A stretch of DNA of 64,000 nt from positions 402,965 to 466,964 of the forward strand of contig NZ_JAAMPJ010000005.1 of assembly GCF_011067745.1 (NCBI RefSeq), written 5' to 3'. The position numbers and the translations under genes were made by a program. Of this stretch, positions 8,566 to 16,727 are shown one piece after another; the first letter of the stretch is position 1, and each line of letters starts with the position of its first letter. The notes beneath the pieces were generated by a model. The model ran no database searches. It saw only the letters and a program-made list of their open reading frames with translations, and had not been told where the DNA came from. This DNA comes from Lentzea alba. Lineage in GTDB: Bacteria; Actinomycetota; Actinomycetes; Mycobacteriales; Pseudonocardiaceae.

Positions 8566-9165
8566 CTAACCCAGCTTGCGCAGGTACGGGACCAGCAGCT
8601 TCAACGCGCGGCCGCGGTGCGACTCCGCGTCCTTCTCCTCGGGCGTCATCTCCGCCGAGGTGATCTCGTAGCCCTCGGGCACGAAGATCGGGTCGTAGCC
8701 GAAGCCGCCGGTCCCGCGCCGCGCGCGCAGCAACGTGCCGCGCCACTCACCGCGCACGACGACCTCCTCGCCGCCGGGCACGACCATCGCCACGACCGAC
8801 ACGAACGCCGCACCACGGCGTTCGTCCGGCACGTCGCCGAGCTGGCCGAGCAGCAGGTCCAGGTTGGCGTCGTCGTCGCCGTGCTTGCCGGACCACCGCG
8901 CGGACAGCACGCCGGGCATGCCGTTCAGCTCGTCGACGGCGAGCCCTGAGTCGTCCGCGACCGACACGAGGCCGGTGGCCGCGGCGGCGTCGCGGGCCTT
9001 GGCCAGCGCGTTGCCCTCGAAGTCGGGCGCGGTCTCGGGCGCCTCGGGGAACTCCGGCACGTCGGACAGCGACAGCACCTCGATGCCGTCGAGGCCCTCG
9101 GCGACCACGATGCGCTGCAGCTCGCGCAGCTTCTTCGCGTTGCGCGAGGCCAGCAGCAGCTTCAT
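8566..9165 (-). CDS. rdgB: XTP/dITP diphosphatase (RdgB/HAM1)
   Basis: A 199-residue nucleotide-pool sanitising pyrophosphatase that hydrolyses XTP, dITP and ITP to monophosphates. Family motifs: [13 protein letters not shown] at the N terminus, [22 protein letters not shown] (catalytic aspartates), [11 protein letters not shown] and SHRGRALK at the C terminus. Its ATG overlaps the stop of rph (ATGA), so the pair is translationally coupled, as Rv1341 follows Rv1340 in M. tuberculosis. An in-frame start 28 codons upstream would lie inside rph and is rejected. Confidence 0.96.
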   Translation of the reverse strand: MKLLLASRNAKKLRELQRIVVAEGLDGIEVLSLSDVPEFPEAPETAPDFEGNALAKARDAAAATGLVSVADDSGLAVDELNGMPGVLSARWSGKHGDDDANLDLLLGQLGDVPDERRGAAFVSVVAMVVPGGEEVVVRGEWRGTLLRARRGTGGFGYDPIFVPEGYEITSAEMTPEEKDAESHRGRALKLLVPYLRKLG

Positions 9166-9926
9166 CGCTTGCTCGCCTTGGGCTCCGGCAGCACGCCGGG
9201 GTACGGCTCGGCCAGCGCGGCGGCCTGCAGGCGGTTGAGCTCGGCGCACCCGAGCAGCGCCACGTCCAGCATGCGGTCCAAAGTAGACCGGGCGAACGTC
9301 GCGCCCTCACCGGTGCCCTGGACCTCGATCAACGTGCCGGCGTCGGTGGCGACGACGTTCATGTCGACCTCGGCCCGCGAGTCCTCTTCGTACGGCAGGT
9401 CGAGCCGCACCCGTCCGTCGACCACGCCGACGGACACGGCGGACACCGCGCACGACAGCGGCGACGGGTCGGCCAGGCGTCCGGCCGCGCCCAGGTACGT
9501 CACCGCGTCGGCCAGCGCCACGTAGGCACCGGTGATCGCGGCGGTGCGGGTGCCGCCGTCGGCCTGGATGACGTCGCAGTCGATGACGATGGTGTTCTCA
9601 CCGAGCGCCGCCAGGTCGATGCAGGCCCGCAACGAGCGCCCGATCAGGCGCGAGATCTCGTGCGTGCGGCCACCGATGCGGCCCTTCACCGACTCGCGGT
9701 CGCTGCGGGAGTGCGTGGCGGACGGCAGCATCGCGTACTCGGCGGTCACCCAGCCGAGACCCGAGCCCTGACGCCAGCGGGGAACGCCTTCGGTGACACT
9801 CGCGGCGCACAGCACGCGGGTGTTCCCGAACTCGATCAGGACCGAGCCCGCGGGCCAGGTCTGATATCCACGCGTGATCCGGATGTCACGCAACACGTCA
9901 TCGTTTCGGCCGTCGCTTCGCACCAC
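9162..9926 (-). CDS. rph: Ribonuclease PH
   Basis: A 254-residue phosphate-dependent exoribonuclease that trims tRNA 3' ends, acting as a hexamer. Seen: [10 protein letters not shown] at the N terminus, [18 protein letters not shown], the arginine-rich [18 protein letters not shown], and the catalytic [23 protein letters not shown] region. GTG 9926 is preferred because a TAGGGT box stands 7 bases before it and the family normally begins just before the SDGR motif. It is first in the rph-rdgB pair. Confidence 0.96.
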   Translation of the reverse strand: MVRSDGRNDDVLRDIRITRGYQTWPAGSVLIEFGNTRVLCAASVTEGVPRWRQGSGLGWVTAEYAMLPSATHSRSDRESVKGRIGGRTHEISRLIGRSLRACIDLAALGENTIVIDCDVIQADGGTRTAAITGAYVALADAVTYLGAAGRLADPSPLSCAVSAVSVGVVDGRVRLDLPYEEDSRAEVDMNVVATDAGTLIEVQGTGEGATFARSTLDRMLDVALLGCAELNRLQAAALAEPYPGVLPEPKASKR

Positions 9927-9933
9927 GGGCCCT

Positions 9934-9939
9934 ACCCTA
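9934..9939 (-). promoter_or_regulatory. -10 box TAGGGT of rph; overlapping TACCCT on plus strand
   Basis: On the minus strand TAGGGT is 7 bases before GTG 9926, giving a leaderless rph mRNA. The same bases read TACCCT on the plus strand (9933-9938), a possible -10 for the divergent DUF2231 gene, so the two promoters may share one site. Confidence 0.45.
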
Positions 9940-9975
9940 ATGAACCCTGCGGAGCGTGATGGCGTAGGGAGAGAC

Positions 9976-10470
9976 ATGCTGACGATCGACGGTATTCCGC
10001 TTCATCCGTTGCTGGTCCACGCGGTGGTCGTGCTGCTGCCGCTCGCGGCGCTCAGCTCGGTCGCGATCGCGCTGGTTCCGAGCTGGCGGCGCAAGTACGC
10101 GTGGCCCGTGCTCGGCGTGACCCTGGCGGGCGTCGCGGCGGTTCCGGTGGCCAAGCAGGCCGGTGAGGATCTGATGGCCACGCTCGAAAGCCGGGTCGGG
10201 CCCAACCCGGCCATCCAGACGCACGCCGACCTCGGCACCACGCTGCTGCCCATCGCCCTCGGCTTCGGGGTCGCGGTGATCGCGTTGCTGGTCGCGGGTC
10301 GGCTCGCGGACCGGGAGCGCGGGGCCGAGGCACCCACCACGAAGACGTGGCGGGTGATCTCAGTCGTGGTGTCCGTGCTGGTGGTGCTGCTCGCGATCGG
10401 CACCGTTTACCAGACCGTGCGCGCCGGTCACAGCGGGTCGGAAGCGGTCTGGAGCGGCATCGGCAGCTGA
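9976..10470 (+). CDS. DUF2231 family membrane protein
   Basis: A 164-residue protein with four membrane helices. It matches the DUF2231 pattern: [21 protein letters not shown] at the N terminus, where the conserved HPLLVH is thought to bind a metal or heme, a KQAGEDL segment, and [10 protein letters not shown] after the second helix. Function unknown in actinobacteria. GGGAGA precedes the chosen ATG. Its 3' end overlaps the convergent OsmC gene by 43 bases. Confidence 0.82.
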   Translation: MLTIDGIPLHPLLVHAVVVLLPLAALSSVAIALVPSWRRKYAWPVLGVTLAGVAAVPVAKQAGEDLMATLESRVGPNPAIQTHADLGTTLLPIALGFGVAVIALLVAGRLADRERGAEAPTTKTWRVISVVVSVLVVLLAIGTVYQTVRAGHSGSEAVWSGIGS

Positions 10471-10844
10471 AGTGGTGCCGTCGCCGACTGCTTCAACGTC
10501 CGCGTGACCGTGCAGAACTGCTCCACGGCGCGCCGGACGACGGTTTCGAGTGCCTCCGGGTCGTCCACGGAGGACAGGTCGTACGAGAGCGTCACCGGGA
10601 TGGAGATCACCTCGTTGCCGCTCTCGGACTGAACCGCGTCCGCGACGGCGGTGAGCTGATCACCGCCCGTCCGGCGCAGGATCAGGGTTTCCGACGTCAC
10701 CATCGCGCACCCCGCGGCGGCCGCGACGAGCAGTTCGACCGGGCTGAACGAGCCCTCCTGACCCTTGCGCCCGATCCGGACCGACGCGCCACGCTCGTTG
10801 GAAGCGACGAACTCGTGCTCGCCGACGCGCTCCAGCTTGATCAT
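10428..10844 (-). CDS. OsmC family protein
   Basis: A 138-residue protein of the OsmC/Ohr family of thiol-dependent peroxidases. The core SFSPVELLVAAAAGCAMVTSETL holds one family cysteine (about residue 46); the second cysteine is in VEQFCTVTRTL (about 110). Their spacing fits OsmC-like rather than Ohr proteins. It is downstream of, and overlaps by 4 bases, the metallo-beta-lactamase gene, so it is likely the last gene of the murI operon. The orthologous block in M. tuberculosis lacks it. Confidence 0.85.
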   Translation of the reverse strand: MIKLERVGEHEFVASNERGASVRIGRKGQEGSFSPVELLVAAAAGCAMVTSETLILRRTGGDQLTAVADAVQSESGNEVISIPVTLSYDLSSVDDPEALETVVRRAVEQFCTVTRTLKQSATAPLQLPMPLQTASDPL

Positions 10845-11626
10845 GCCTGCTCCCCCACCTCGTACCGGCCGCCTTCTACGACCAGCTCACACGGCCCGCC
10901 GAACGCCGACTTGGCCTCCCTCAGCACGTCCTCGCGCGACGTCCACGGCGGCACGTGCGTGATCAACAGCCGACCGGCACCCGCCCGCGCGGCGAGTTCG
11001 CCCGCTTCCAACCCGGACATGTGCAGGCCTTCCACCCGATCGGGGGCATGCGTCCAGCTCGCCTCGCTCAGCAGAACGTCGACGCCGGACGCCAGCTCGT
11101 CCAGCGCGGGGCACGGCCCGCTGTCCCCGGTGTAGGCCAGCGACACGTCACCGCAGGAGATCCGGAACCCGTAAGCCTCGCAAGGGTGCGCCACCAGAGC
11201 GGACTCGACGGTGAACGGTCCGATTCGGACGGTGGACCCCAGCTCGTGGAAGTCGAAGACGTCGGCGAAGTCCAGCGACGAACGTTCCACCTCGTTGGGC
11301 GCGTAGGCGGCGACGAACCGCGACGGGGCCTCGGCGGGCGCGTAGACCGGCAGCACCTCGGCCGGCGGCGACGGGTGGTACTTCCTGGCCACGTAGAGGG
11401 AGGACACGTCGATGCAGTGGTCCGGGTGCAGGTGCGACAACACCAAGGCGTCCATCGAGAACAGCGGGCGTTCCTCCTGGAACCGCGACAGCACCCCGTT
11501 CCCGAACTCCAGCGCCAGCGTGAACCCGTCGGCATCGAGGAGATAACCCGACGCCGCGGCGCCGGGTCCGGGAATGCTGCCGGAGCAGCCGAGCACGGTC
11601 AGCAGCACATCAGCCCCATTGTTCAA
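10841..11626 (-). CDS. MBL-fold hydrolase, Rv1339-like cyclic nucleotide phosphodiesterase
   Basis: A 261-residue metallo-beta-lactamase-fold protein. The zinc motif is HLHPDH (65-70); further ligands are in [10 protein letters not shown] and YTGDSG, and the C-terminal THVPPW gives the last histidine. It lies next to murI and the rhomboid gene as does Rv1339 of M. tuberculosis, which has been shown to degrade cAMP as an atypical class II phosphodiesterase. Older annotations call the family ribonuclease Z-like. The start overlaps the end of murI by 17 bases. Confidence 0.87.
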   Translation of the reverse strand: MNNGADVLLTVLGCSGSIPGPGAAASGYLLDADGFTLALEFGNGVLSRFQEERPLFSMDALVLSHLHPDHCIDVSSLYVARKYHPSPPAEVLPVYAPAEAPSRFVAAYAPNEVERSSLDFADVFDFHELGSTVRIGPFTVESALVAHPCEAYGFRISCGDVSLAYTGDSGPCPALDELASGVDVLLSEASWTHAPDRVEGLHMSGLEAGELAARAGAGRLLITHVPPWTSREDVLREAKSAFGGPCELVVEGGRYEVGEQA

Positions 11627-12374
11627 AGGTAGGCAGGAACCGGGCCGCCAGCTTCGCGAACCGCTCGGGCGGACCAGTGCACGTCACCCGGTGGACGGGT
11701 GGGTCGGCGGCGAAGTCGTCGCGCTCGGTCAGCAACCGCACGACGTCCTTCACCGTCTCCTCCGCGCTCGACACCAATGTCACAGCCTCGCCCATGACGA
11801 TCTGGATCACGCCCGTCAGCAACGGGTAGTGCGTGCAGCCCAGGACCACCGTGTCGACCTCGGCGCGTTGCAACGGCTCCAGGTACGCCTGCGCCAGCCC
11901 GAGCACCTGCCGTCCGGACGTGATGCCGCGCTCGACGAAGTCGACGAACCGGGGGCACGCCGCCGCCGTCACCGTGACGTCGCGCGCTGCCTGGAAAGCG
12001 TCTTGATAGGCGTGCGAGTTGATCGTGCCGACCGTGGCGATCACGCCGACGCGTCCGCTGTGGGTGGTCCGCACCGCTCGGCGCACGGCGGGCAGGATCA
12101 CCTCGACCACCGGGACGTCGTAGCGCTCACGGGCGTCGCGGAAGCACGCGGCGGACGCGGTGTTGCACGCGATCACGAGCATCTTCGCGCCCTCGTCGAC
12201 CAACCGGTCGCAGATCTCCAGCGCGTGCTTGCGCGCCTGTGCGATCGGAAGTGGCCCATAGGGACCGTTCGCCGTGTCGCCGATGTAGTGCACCGACTCG
12301 CCCGGCAACTGGTCCATGATCGCGCGGGCGACGGTGAGGCCGCCGACGCCCGAGTCCATGATCCCGATCGTCAC
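11610..12374 (-). CDS. murI: Glutamate racemase
   Basis: A 254-residue cofactor-independent racemase making D-glutamate for peptidoglycan. The two catalytic cysteines are present in [12 protein letters not shown] (C70) and [10 protein letters not shown] (C180); the N-terminal GIMDSGVGG and DTANGPYG motifs complete the active site. The start GTG overlaps the rhomboid stop (GTGA), showing translational coupling. Order rhomboid-murI-MBL is as in Rv1337-Rv1338-Rv1339. Confidence 0.96.
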   Translation of the reverse strand: MTIGIMDSGVGGLTVARAIMDQLPGESVHYIGDTANGPYGPLPIAQARKHALEICDRLVDEGAKMLVIACNTASAACFRDARERYDVPVVEVILPAVRRAVRTTHSGRVGVIATVGTINSHAYQDAFQAARDVTVTAAACPRFVDFVERGITSGRQVLGLAQAYLEPLQRAEVDTVVLGCTHYPLLTGVIQIVMGEAVTLVSSAEETVKDVVRLLTERDDFAADPPVHRVTCTGPPERFAKLAARFLPTFEQWG

Positions 12375-13006
12375 GGCGTGAATGTAGCCGGTGCTCTGCT
12401 GGTGCGGCGGTTGTCCCTCGACACGCCCCACGCGGCCAGAACGCCACCGATCGCGCCGAACAGGTGGCCTTCCCACGACACGCCCGGCTGACCGGGCAGC
12501 ACACCCCACAGCGCCGCGCCGTACAGGGCGAACACGCCGACCGCGATCAGCAGTTGCAGCCACGACCGCGCGAAGATCCCGCGCACCAGCAGGAACGCGA
12601 GGAACCCGAACACCAGCCCGGACGCACCGATGTGGCTGCCGGGGCTGCCGAACACCCACACGCCCAGCGCACTCGTCAACCAGACGACCACGGTGACCTG
12701 GAAGAACTGCTTGAGCCCACCCGAATTCGCGAGGAACCCCAGCAGCAGCAACGGAACCGCGTTGCCGGTGAGGTGGCTCCAGTCGCCGTGGATCAACGGC
12801 ATCCACAGCAGGTTGTCCCACTCGCTGAAGTCGCGCGGCCGTACGCCGTCGCCCTCCAGCGAGCCACCGGTCGCGACGTCGAAGGCCTCCACGACGTAGA
12901 GGAAACCGACGAACCCGAAGACGACCAGCAACGACAGCACTGGATGCGGCGGAATGACCCGTTTCGCGAGGGCGGTGCGGTCCACGCCTCCAGCGTACGT
13001 GGCCAT
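12371..13006 (-). CDS. Rhomboid family intramembrane serine protease
   Basis: A 211-residue protein with six predicted membrane helices. The catalytic serine is in [14 protein letters not shown] (GASG, the G-x-S-G motif) and the catalytic histidine in [12 protein letters not shown]; NPxxH-type region [19 protein letters not shown] is the family's oxyanion/loop motif. ATG 13006 gives a short cytoplasmic N terminus; an alternative ATG 13 codons upstream would reach into the divergent gene. Corresponds in position to Rv1337. Confidence 0.92.
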   Translation of the reverse strand: MATYAGGVDRTALAKRVIPPHPVLSLLVVFGFVGFLYVVEAFDVATGGSLEGDGVRPRDFSEWDNLLWMPLIHGDWSHLTGNAVPLLLLGFLANSGGLKQFFQVTVVVWLTSALGVWVFGSPGSHIGASGLVFGFLAFLLVRGIFARSWLQLLIAVGVFALYGAALWGVLPGQPGVSWEGHLFGAIGGVLAAWGVSRDNRRTSRAPATFTP

Positions 13007-13011
13007 AAGCT
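13006..13011 (+). promoter_or_regulatory. -10 box TAAGCT, leaderless start of SMP-30 gene
   Basis: TAAGCT is 6 bases before GTG 13018 and 3 before GTG 13015; the usual 6-8 spacing picks GTG 13018. Confidence 0.4.
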
Positions 13012-13017
13012 GATGTG

Positions 13018-13878
13018 GTGTCGATCGAAGTAGCGGTACGCGCATCGGCCCAGCTCGGCGAGGGGCCGACGTGGGACCACAGCAGCTCCACGTTGCTGTG
13101 GGTGGACATCCTGGCGTCCGAAGTGCATCGGTACGCCCCCGCGCGTGACGACGACGCCGTGCTCGTGCTGCCTCAGCACGTGGGCGCCGCGAAACCGCGC
13201 GCGATGGGCGGCATCGTCTGCAACCTGCGCGACGGCATCGCCCTGGTCGACCGCGACGGCACCAAGAGCTGGCTCGTCTACTGGGCTCGCGAGGGCGTGC
13301 GCGGCAACGACGCGGGCGTCGACCCGTCGGGCCGGCTGTGGGCCGGCACCATGCGCTACGACCAGGCCGCGGACGAGGGCTGGCTCGCCAGGATCACCGG
13401 CGAGGGCGCCGCGAAGGTCATGGTGGACAAGGTGAACACCAGCAACGGCGTCGGCTGGAGCCCGGACGCCACGCTGATGTACTACGTCGACACCCCGACG
13501 CGGCGCATCGACGTCCTCGACTTCGACAACGCCACCGGCACCGTCGCGAACCGCCGCCCGCTCGCCCACGTCGGCAACACCGACGGCTGGCCGGACGGAC
13601 TCTGCGTGGACGCCGACGGTTGCGTGTGGGTCGCGCTGTGGGGTGGCCGCGCCGTGCGTCGCTACACGCCGTCCGGTGAGCTCGACCGCGAGATCGAACT
13701 GCCGGTGGACAACCCGACCGCGTGTTGCTTCGGCGGTCAGGACTTCACCGACCTCTACGTCACGTCCGCGCGTGTCGGGCTGTCCGACCAGGCGTTGATG
13801 GACCGGCAGCTGAACGGCTCGGTCCTGGTGCTCCCGGCTCTGGGCGCAGGCCTTCCGGGCGTCGCCTTCAACGGCTGA
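13018..13878 (+). CDS. SMP-30/gluconolactonase/LRE family protein
   Basis: A 286-residue six-bladed beta-propeller of the SMP-30 lactonase family, which hydrolyses sugar lactones with a divalent metal. Characteristic motifs: LGEGPTWD near the N terminus (metal-binding glutamate), [17 protein letters not shown] (around residue 100), [17 protein letters not shown] (asparagine metal ligand) and [16 protein letters not shown] (aspartate ligand). Substrate unknown. It starts 11 bases from the divergent rhomboid gene, and is part of the segment that interrupts the conserved Rv1336-Rv1337 gene neighbourhood. Confidence 0.88.
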   Translation: MSIEVAVRASAQLGEGPTWDHSSSTLLWVDILASEVHRYAPARDDDAVLVLPQHVGAAKPRAMGGIVCNLRDGIALVDRDGTKSWLVYWAREGVRGNDAGVDPSGRLWAGTMRYDQAADEGWLARITGEGAAKVMVDKVNTSNGVGWSPDATLMYYVDTPTRRIDVLDFDNATGTVANRRPLAHVGNTDGWPDGLCVDADGCVWVALWGGRAVRRYTPSGELDREIELPVDNPTACCFGGQDFTDLYVTSARVGLSDQALMDRQLNGSVLVLPALGAGLPGVAFNG

Positions 13879-13887
13879 CCGTTCCCG

Positions 13888-14571
13888 TCACGGGCTGTTC
13901 AGCTGGGCTCCGTCGCGCAGATAGGTGAGTGTCGCGAGCACCCGCCGGTTGCGATCATCACCAGGCGTGAATCCCAGCTTGGTGAAGATGTTGCCGACGT
14001 GTTTGTTCACGGCGGCCTCGGAGACCACGAGTTTCCCGGCGATCGCGGCGTTGGAGTACCCCTCCGCCACCAGGCCGAGGACCTCGCGCTCGCGGTTCGA
14101 CAAGGTCGCCAGTGGGGTGCGGCCGCGTTTCAGCAGTTTGCGCACGACCTCCGGGTCGATGACCGTCTCGCCCGCCGCTACCCGGTGCAGGACGGAGACG
14201 AACTCACCGACGTCTCCGACCCTGTCCTTCAGCAGGTAACCGACGCCGCTTCCGCCGCCGGAGTCCAGCAGGTCGGAGGCGTAGCTGGGCTCCACGAACT
14301 GGCTCAGTGCCACCACCGGGAGGTCCGGGCGGTCCTGGCGCAGCTGCACCGCTGCCCGCAGGCCCTCGTCGGAGAAGCCGGGAGGCATCCGGATGTCGGT
14401 GACGACGAGGTCGGGGGCGTGTTCCGCGACCGCCGCGACCAGCGCTTCCGCATCGCCCACGGCGGCCACCACGTGGAAGCCGAATCTGTCGAGCAGGGCG
14501 GAGAGTCCTTCCCGCAGCAGCGCGCCGTCCTCGGCCAGGACCGTGCGGATCACCTCTTGCCGGGACCGCAT
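13888..14571 (-). CDS. NarL/LuxR-family response regulator
   Basis: A 227-residue transcription factor. The receiver domain has the acidic pocket VLAEDG (E14, D15), phosphoacceptor D59 in VVTDIRMPPG and lysine K115 in YLLKDR; the C-terminal helix-turn-helix is of LuxR type (LSNREREVLGLVAEGYSNAAIAGKLVVSEAAVNKHV, about 158-193). It overlaps the end of the histidine kinase gene by 22 bases and is its cognate regulator. GGAG five bases before the ATG supports this start. Likely target: the divergently transcribed ABC exporter at 15972. Confidence 0.93.
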   Translation of the reverse strand: MRSRQEVIRTVLAEDGALLREGLSALLDRFGFHVVAAVGDAEALVAAVAEHAPDLVVTDIRMPPGFSDEGLRAAVQLRQDRPDLPVVALSQFVEPSYASDLLDSGGGSGVGYLLKDRVGDVGEFVSVLHRVAAGETVIDPEVVRKLLKRGRTPLATLSNREREVLGLVAEGYSNAAIAGKLVVSEAAVNKHVGNIFTKLGFTPGDDRNRRVLATLTYLRDGAQLNSP

Positions 14572-15836
14572 GGGAACTCCGCTCGCACGATGGTCGGTCC
14601 GCCGACGGGACTGGACAGGGACAAGGTGCCACCGATGGCCGCGACCCGGTCTGCCAGGCCGGTGAGGCCGGTGCCACCGCCGACGTCCGCACCGCCGCAG
14701 CCGTTGTCGGTGACCTCCACGGTGAGGACGTCGCGCCGGACCTTCGCCGCGACCTGGATTTCGGTGGCACCGCTGTGTTTGCTCGAGTTGCTCAGCGACT
14801 CGGCGACTACGAAGTAGCCCGCGCTTTCCACTGCCGCCGACGGTCGCTGCGGGATGGCGCAGTCCACCCTCACCGGGGTCACCGAACGATCCGCCAGCTC
14901 CTGCAACGCGGCCGGCAGCCCCAGATCCGACAACGCCTGCGGGTGAATCCCGTGGATGAACTCCCGCAGCTCCGTCAGCAGCAGCTGGGCCTGCTCGTGA
15001 GCGTTGGCCACCGATTCGGTGCCGGGAGCGTCCGGCGGCATCTCCACCTTGGCCAGGCCCAGCTGCAGGATGAGACTGGTCAGGCGTTGCTGAGCGCCGT
15101 CGTGGAGGTCCCGCTCGATCCGCCGTCGTTCCGCCTCGAACGCGTCGACCAGTCGTCGCCGCGACTGGGACACCTCCACCAGCTCGGTTCTCAGCTGGTT
15201 GCCGCCGGACAGCAGCCTTCTGGCCGCCGCTGCCTGGAGTCCGGCCGCGCCGGCGACCAGGTACAACGTCACGGGGAACAGCGCCACGCCCAGGAGTGAG
15301 TACGGCAGCGCTTCTCCCACCGTGCTCGCCTGTCCGAAGCCGAGTGCGAGGGGCCTGTCCGGCCTGACCAGCAGCGGGCTGATGATCAGTGAGATCACCG
15401 TCGTCATGGCCAGGACGAGCGCCGCGTTCGGCAGCGCCGCCAGCGTCACGACGGCCAGGTAGGCGAGTTCCCGCCAGGTCGCCGGCTCGGTGTACCGGCG
15501 GTGCAGCCAGCCGATCCAGCCTCCTCGCGTGGTGACGTGCGGGCTGGGCGCCGGTTCGGCGTGCACCAGCAGCAGGCGCAGCCGTTCCACCTGCGCCACG
15601 GGCAGCGCCACCAGCGGTCCCGCCGCCACGATCAGCACCAGCCCGCTCAGCCCCGCCAGCACCACCTCGCCCAGCGCGACCGGCTCGGGTCCGGGCAACC
15701 GGAGAACCAGGTACACCCAGGGCAGGCACAACGCGGCGACCGGAACGCCGGCCAGCATCGCCACGACCGGCGTGCTCAGCACGTACGACAGGCCGCGCCA
15801 CGGCCAGCCGGTCAGCAGAAACCGGCGGAGCGCCAT
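14550..15836 (-). CDS. Sensor histidine kinase (HisKA_3 type)
   Basis: A 428-residue membrane kinase. About six hydrophobic segments occupy residues 20-200, then a HisKA_3 dimerisation domain with the phosphoacceptor H245 in ERDLHDGAQQRL, and a C-terminal HATPase domain with N-box VVAESLSNSSKHS and G-boxes VTDNGCGG and GTGLTGLADRV. The short extracytoplasmic loops suggest intramembrane sensing, as in kinases that watch antibiotic or envelope stress. ATG 15836 has GGGAG at good distance; an ATG 18 codons upstream is possible. It is paired with the response regulator and divergent from an FtsX-type ABC exporter. Confidence 0.9.
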   Translation of the reverse strand: MALRRFLLTGWPWRGLSYVLSTPVVAMLAGVPVAALCLPWVYLVLRLPGPEPVALGEVVLAGLSGLVLIVAAGPLVALPVAQVERLRLLLVHAEPAPSPHVTTRGGWIGWLHRRYTEPATWRELAYLAVVTLAALPNAALVLAMTTVISLIISPLLVRPDRPLALGFGQASTVGEALPYSLLGVALFPVTLYLVAGAAGLQAAAARRLLSGGNQLRTELVEVSQSRRRLVDAFEAERRRIERDLHDGAQQRLTSLILQLGLAKVEMPPDAPGTESVANAHEQAQLLLTELREFIHGIHPQALSDLGLPAALQELADRSVTPVRVDCAIPQRPSAAVESAGYFVVAESLSNSSKHSGATEIQVAAKVRRDVLTVEVTDNGCGGADVGGGTGLTGLADRVAAIGGTLSLSSPVGGPTIVRAEFPCGPGKR

Positions 15837-15971
15837 CGACTCCCAGATGGTGCGCACGGACACGACGTCCACCGTAGCCAAGATCGACACCGGAGACCGG
15901 AGGTAGAGGTTCTGCTACCTCCAGCACGGCAGTTGAGAGCAGTGACGGCAGCTGCCTCGCGCGGTTGGCTG

Positions 15972-16724
15972 GTGACCGTGTTGGATCACAGACTCGCGAC
16001 CCGTTCGGCCGTGGAACTGCATCAGGTGACGCGGCTCTACGGAGCCGAGGACACCGGCGTGGCCGCGCTCGACAACGTCAGCCTGAGCTGCCCGGCTGGT
16101 ACGTGGACCGCCGTCATGGGCCCGTCGGGTTCCGGCAAGTCCACGCTGCTGCACTGCGCCGCCGGTCTCGACCGGGTCACCAGCGGTCGTGTCCTGCTCG
16201 CCGGCCGTGACATCACCGCGGCACCGGACAGCACGCTCACCGAGCTGCGCCGCCGCACGATCGGCTTCGTGTTCCAGAACTTCAACCTGATCAGCTCGCT
16301 CAGCGCCGAGCAGAACGTCGCGTTCCCCTTGAAGCTCGCCGGGGCGCGAGTGTCCAAAAGCGACGTTCGCCGGGTCCTGGCCGGCGTCGGGCTCGCCGAC
16401 CGTGCGGGTCACAAGCCGCGCGAACTCTCCGGTGGCCAGCAGCAGCGGGTCGCCATCGCTCGCGCGATGATCTCGCGTCCCGCCGTGTTGTTCGCCGACG
16501 AACCCACCGGCGCGCTGGACTCCCACTCCGCGAAGGTGGTCCTCGAGTTGCTGCGCGACCTGGTGCGGACGGCAGGCCAGAGCATCGTCATGGTGACCCA
16601 CGACCCCGCGGTCGCGGCCGGCGCCGACACGGTGGTGTTCCTGGCCGACGGCCGGATCGTCGACCGTGTGGACAGGCCGACCACCTGGGACGTCGCCGAA
16701 CGGCTCGCGCGGCTGGAGAGCTGA
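15972..16724 (+). CDS. ABC exporter ATP-binding protein (MacB/LolD-like)
   Basis: A 250-residue nucleotide-binding subunit. Walker A MGPSGSGKSTLLH, Q-loop VFQNFNLI, signature ELSGGQQQRVAIARA, Walker B VLFADEPTGALD and the H-loop VTHDP are intact. The sequence type (GALDSHS, PTGAL) is that of MacB/LolD/BceA partners of FtsX permeases, matching the permease gene three bases downstream. GTG 15972 or 15978 can be the start. It is divergent from the kinase gene, an arrangement common for antimicrobial-peptide resistance modules. Confidence 0.93.
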   Translation: MTVLDHRLATRSAVELHQVTRLYGAEDTGVAALDNVSLSCPAGTWTAVMGPSGSGKSTLLHCAAGLDRVTSGRVLLAGRDITAAPDSTLTELRRRTIGFVFQNFNLISSLSAEQNVAFPLKLAGARVSKSDVRRVLAGVGLADRAGHKPRELSGGQQQRVAIARAMISRPAVLFADEPTGALDSHSAKVVLELLRDLVRTAGQSIVMVTHDPAVAAGADTVVFLADGRIVDRVDRPTTWDVAERLARLES

Positions 16725-16727
16725 ACC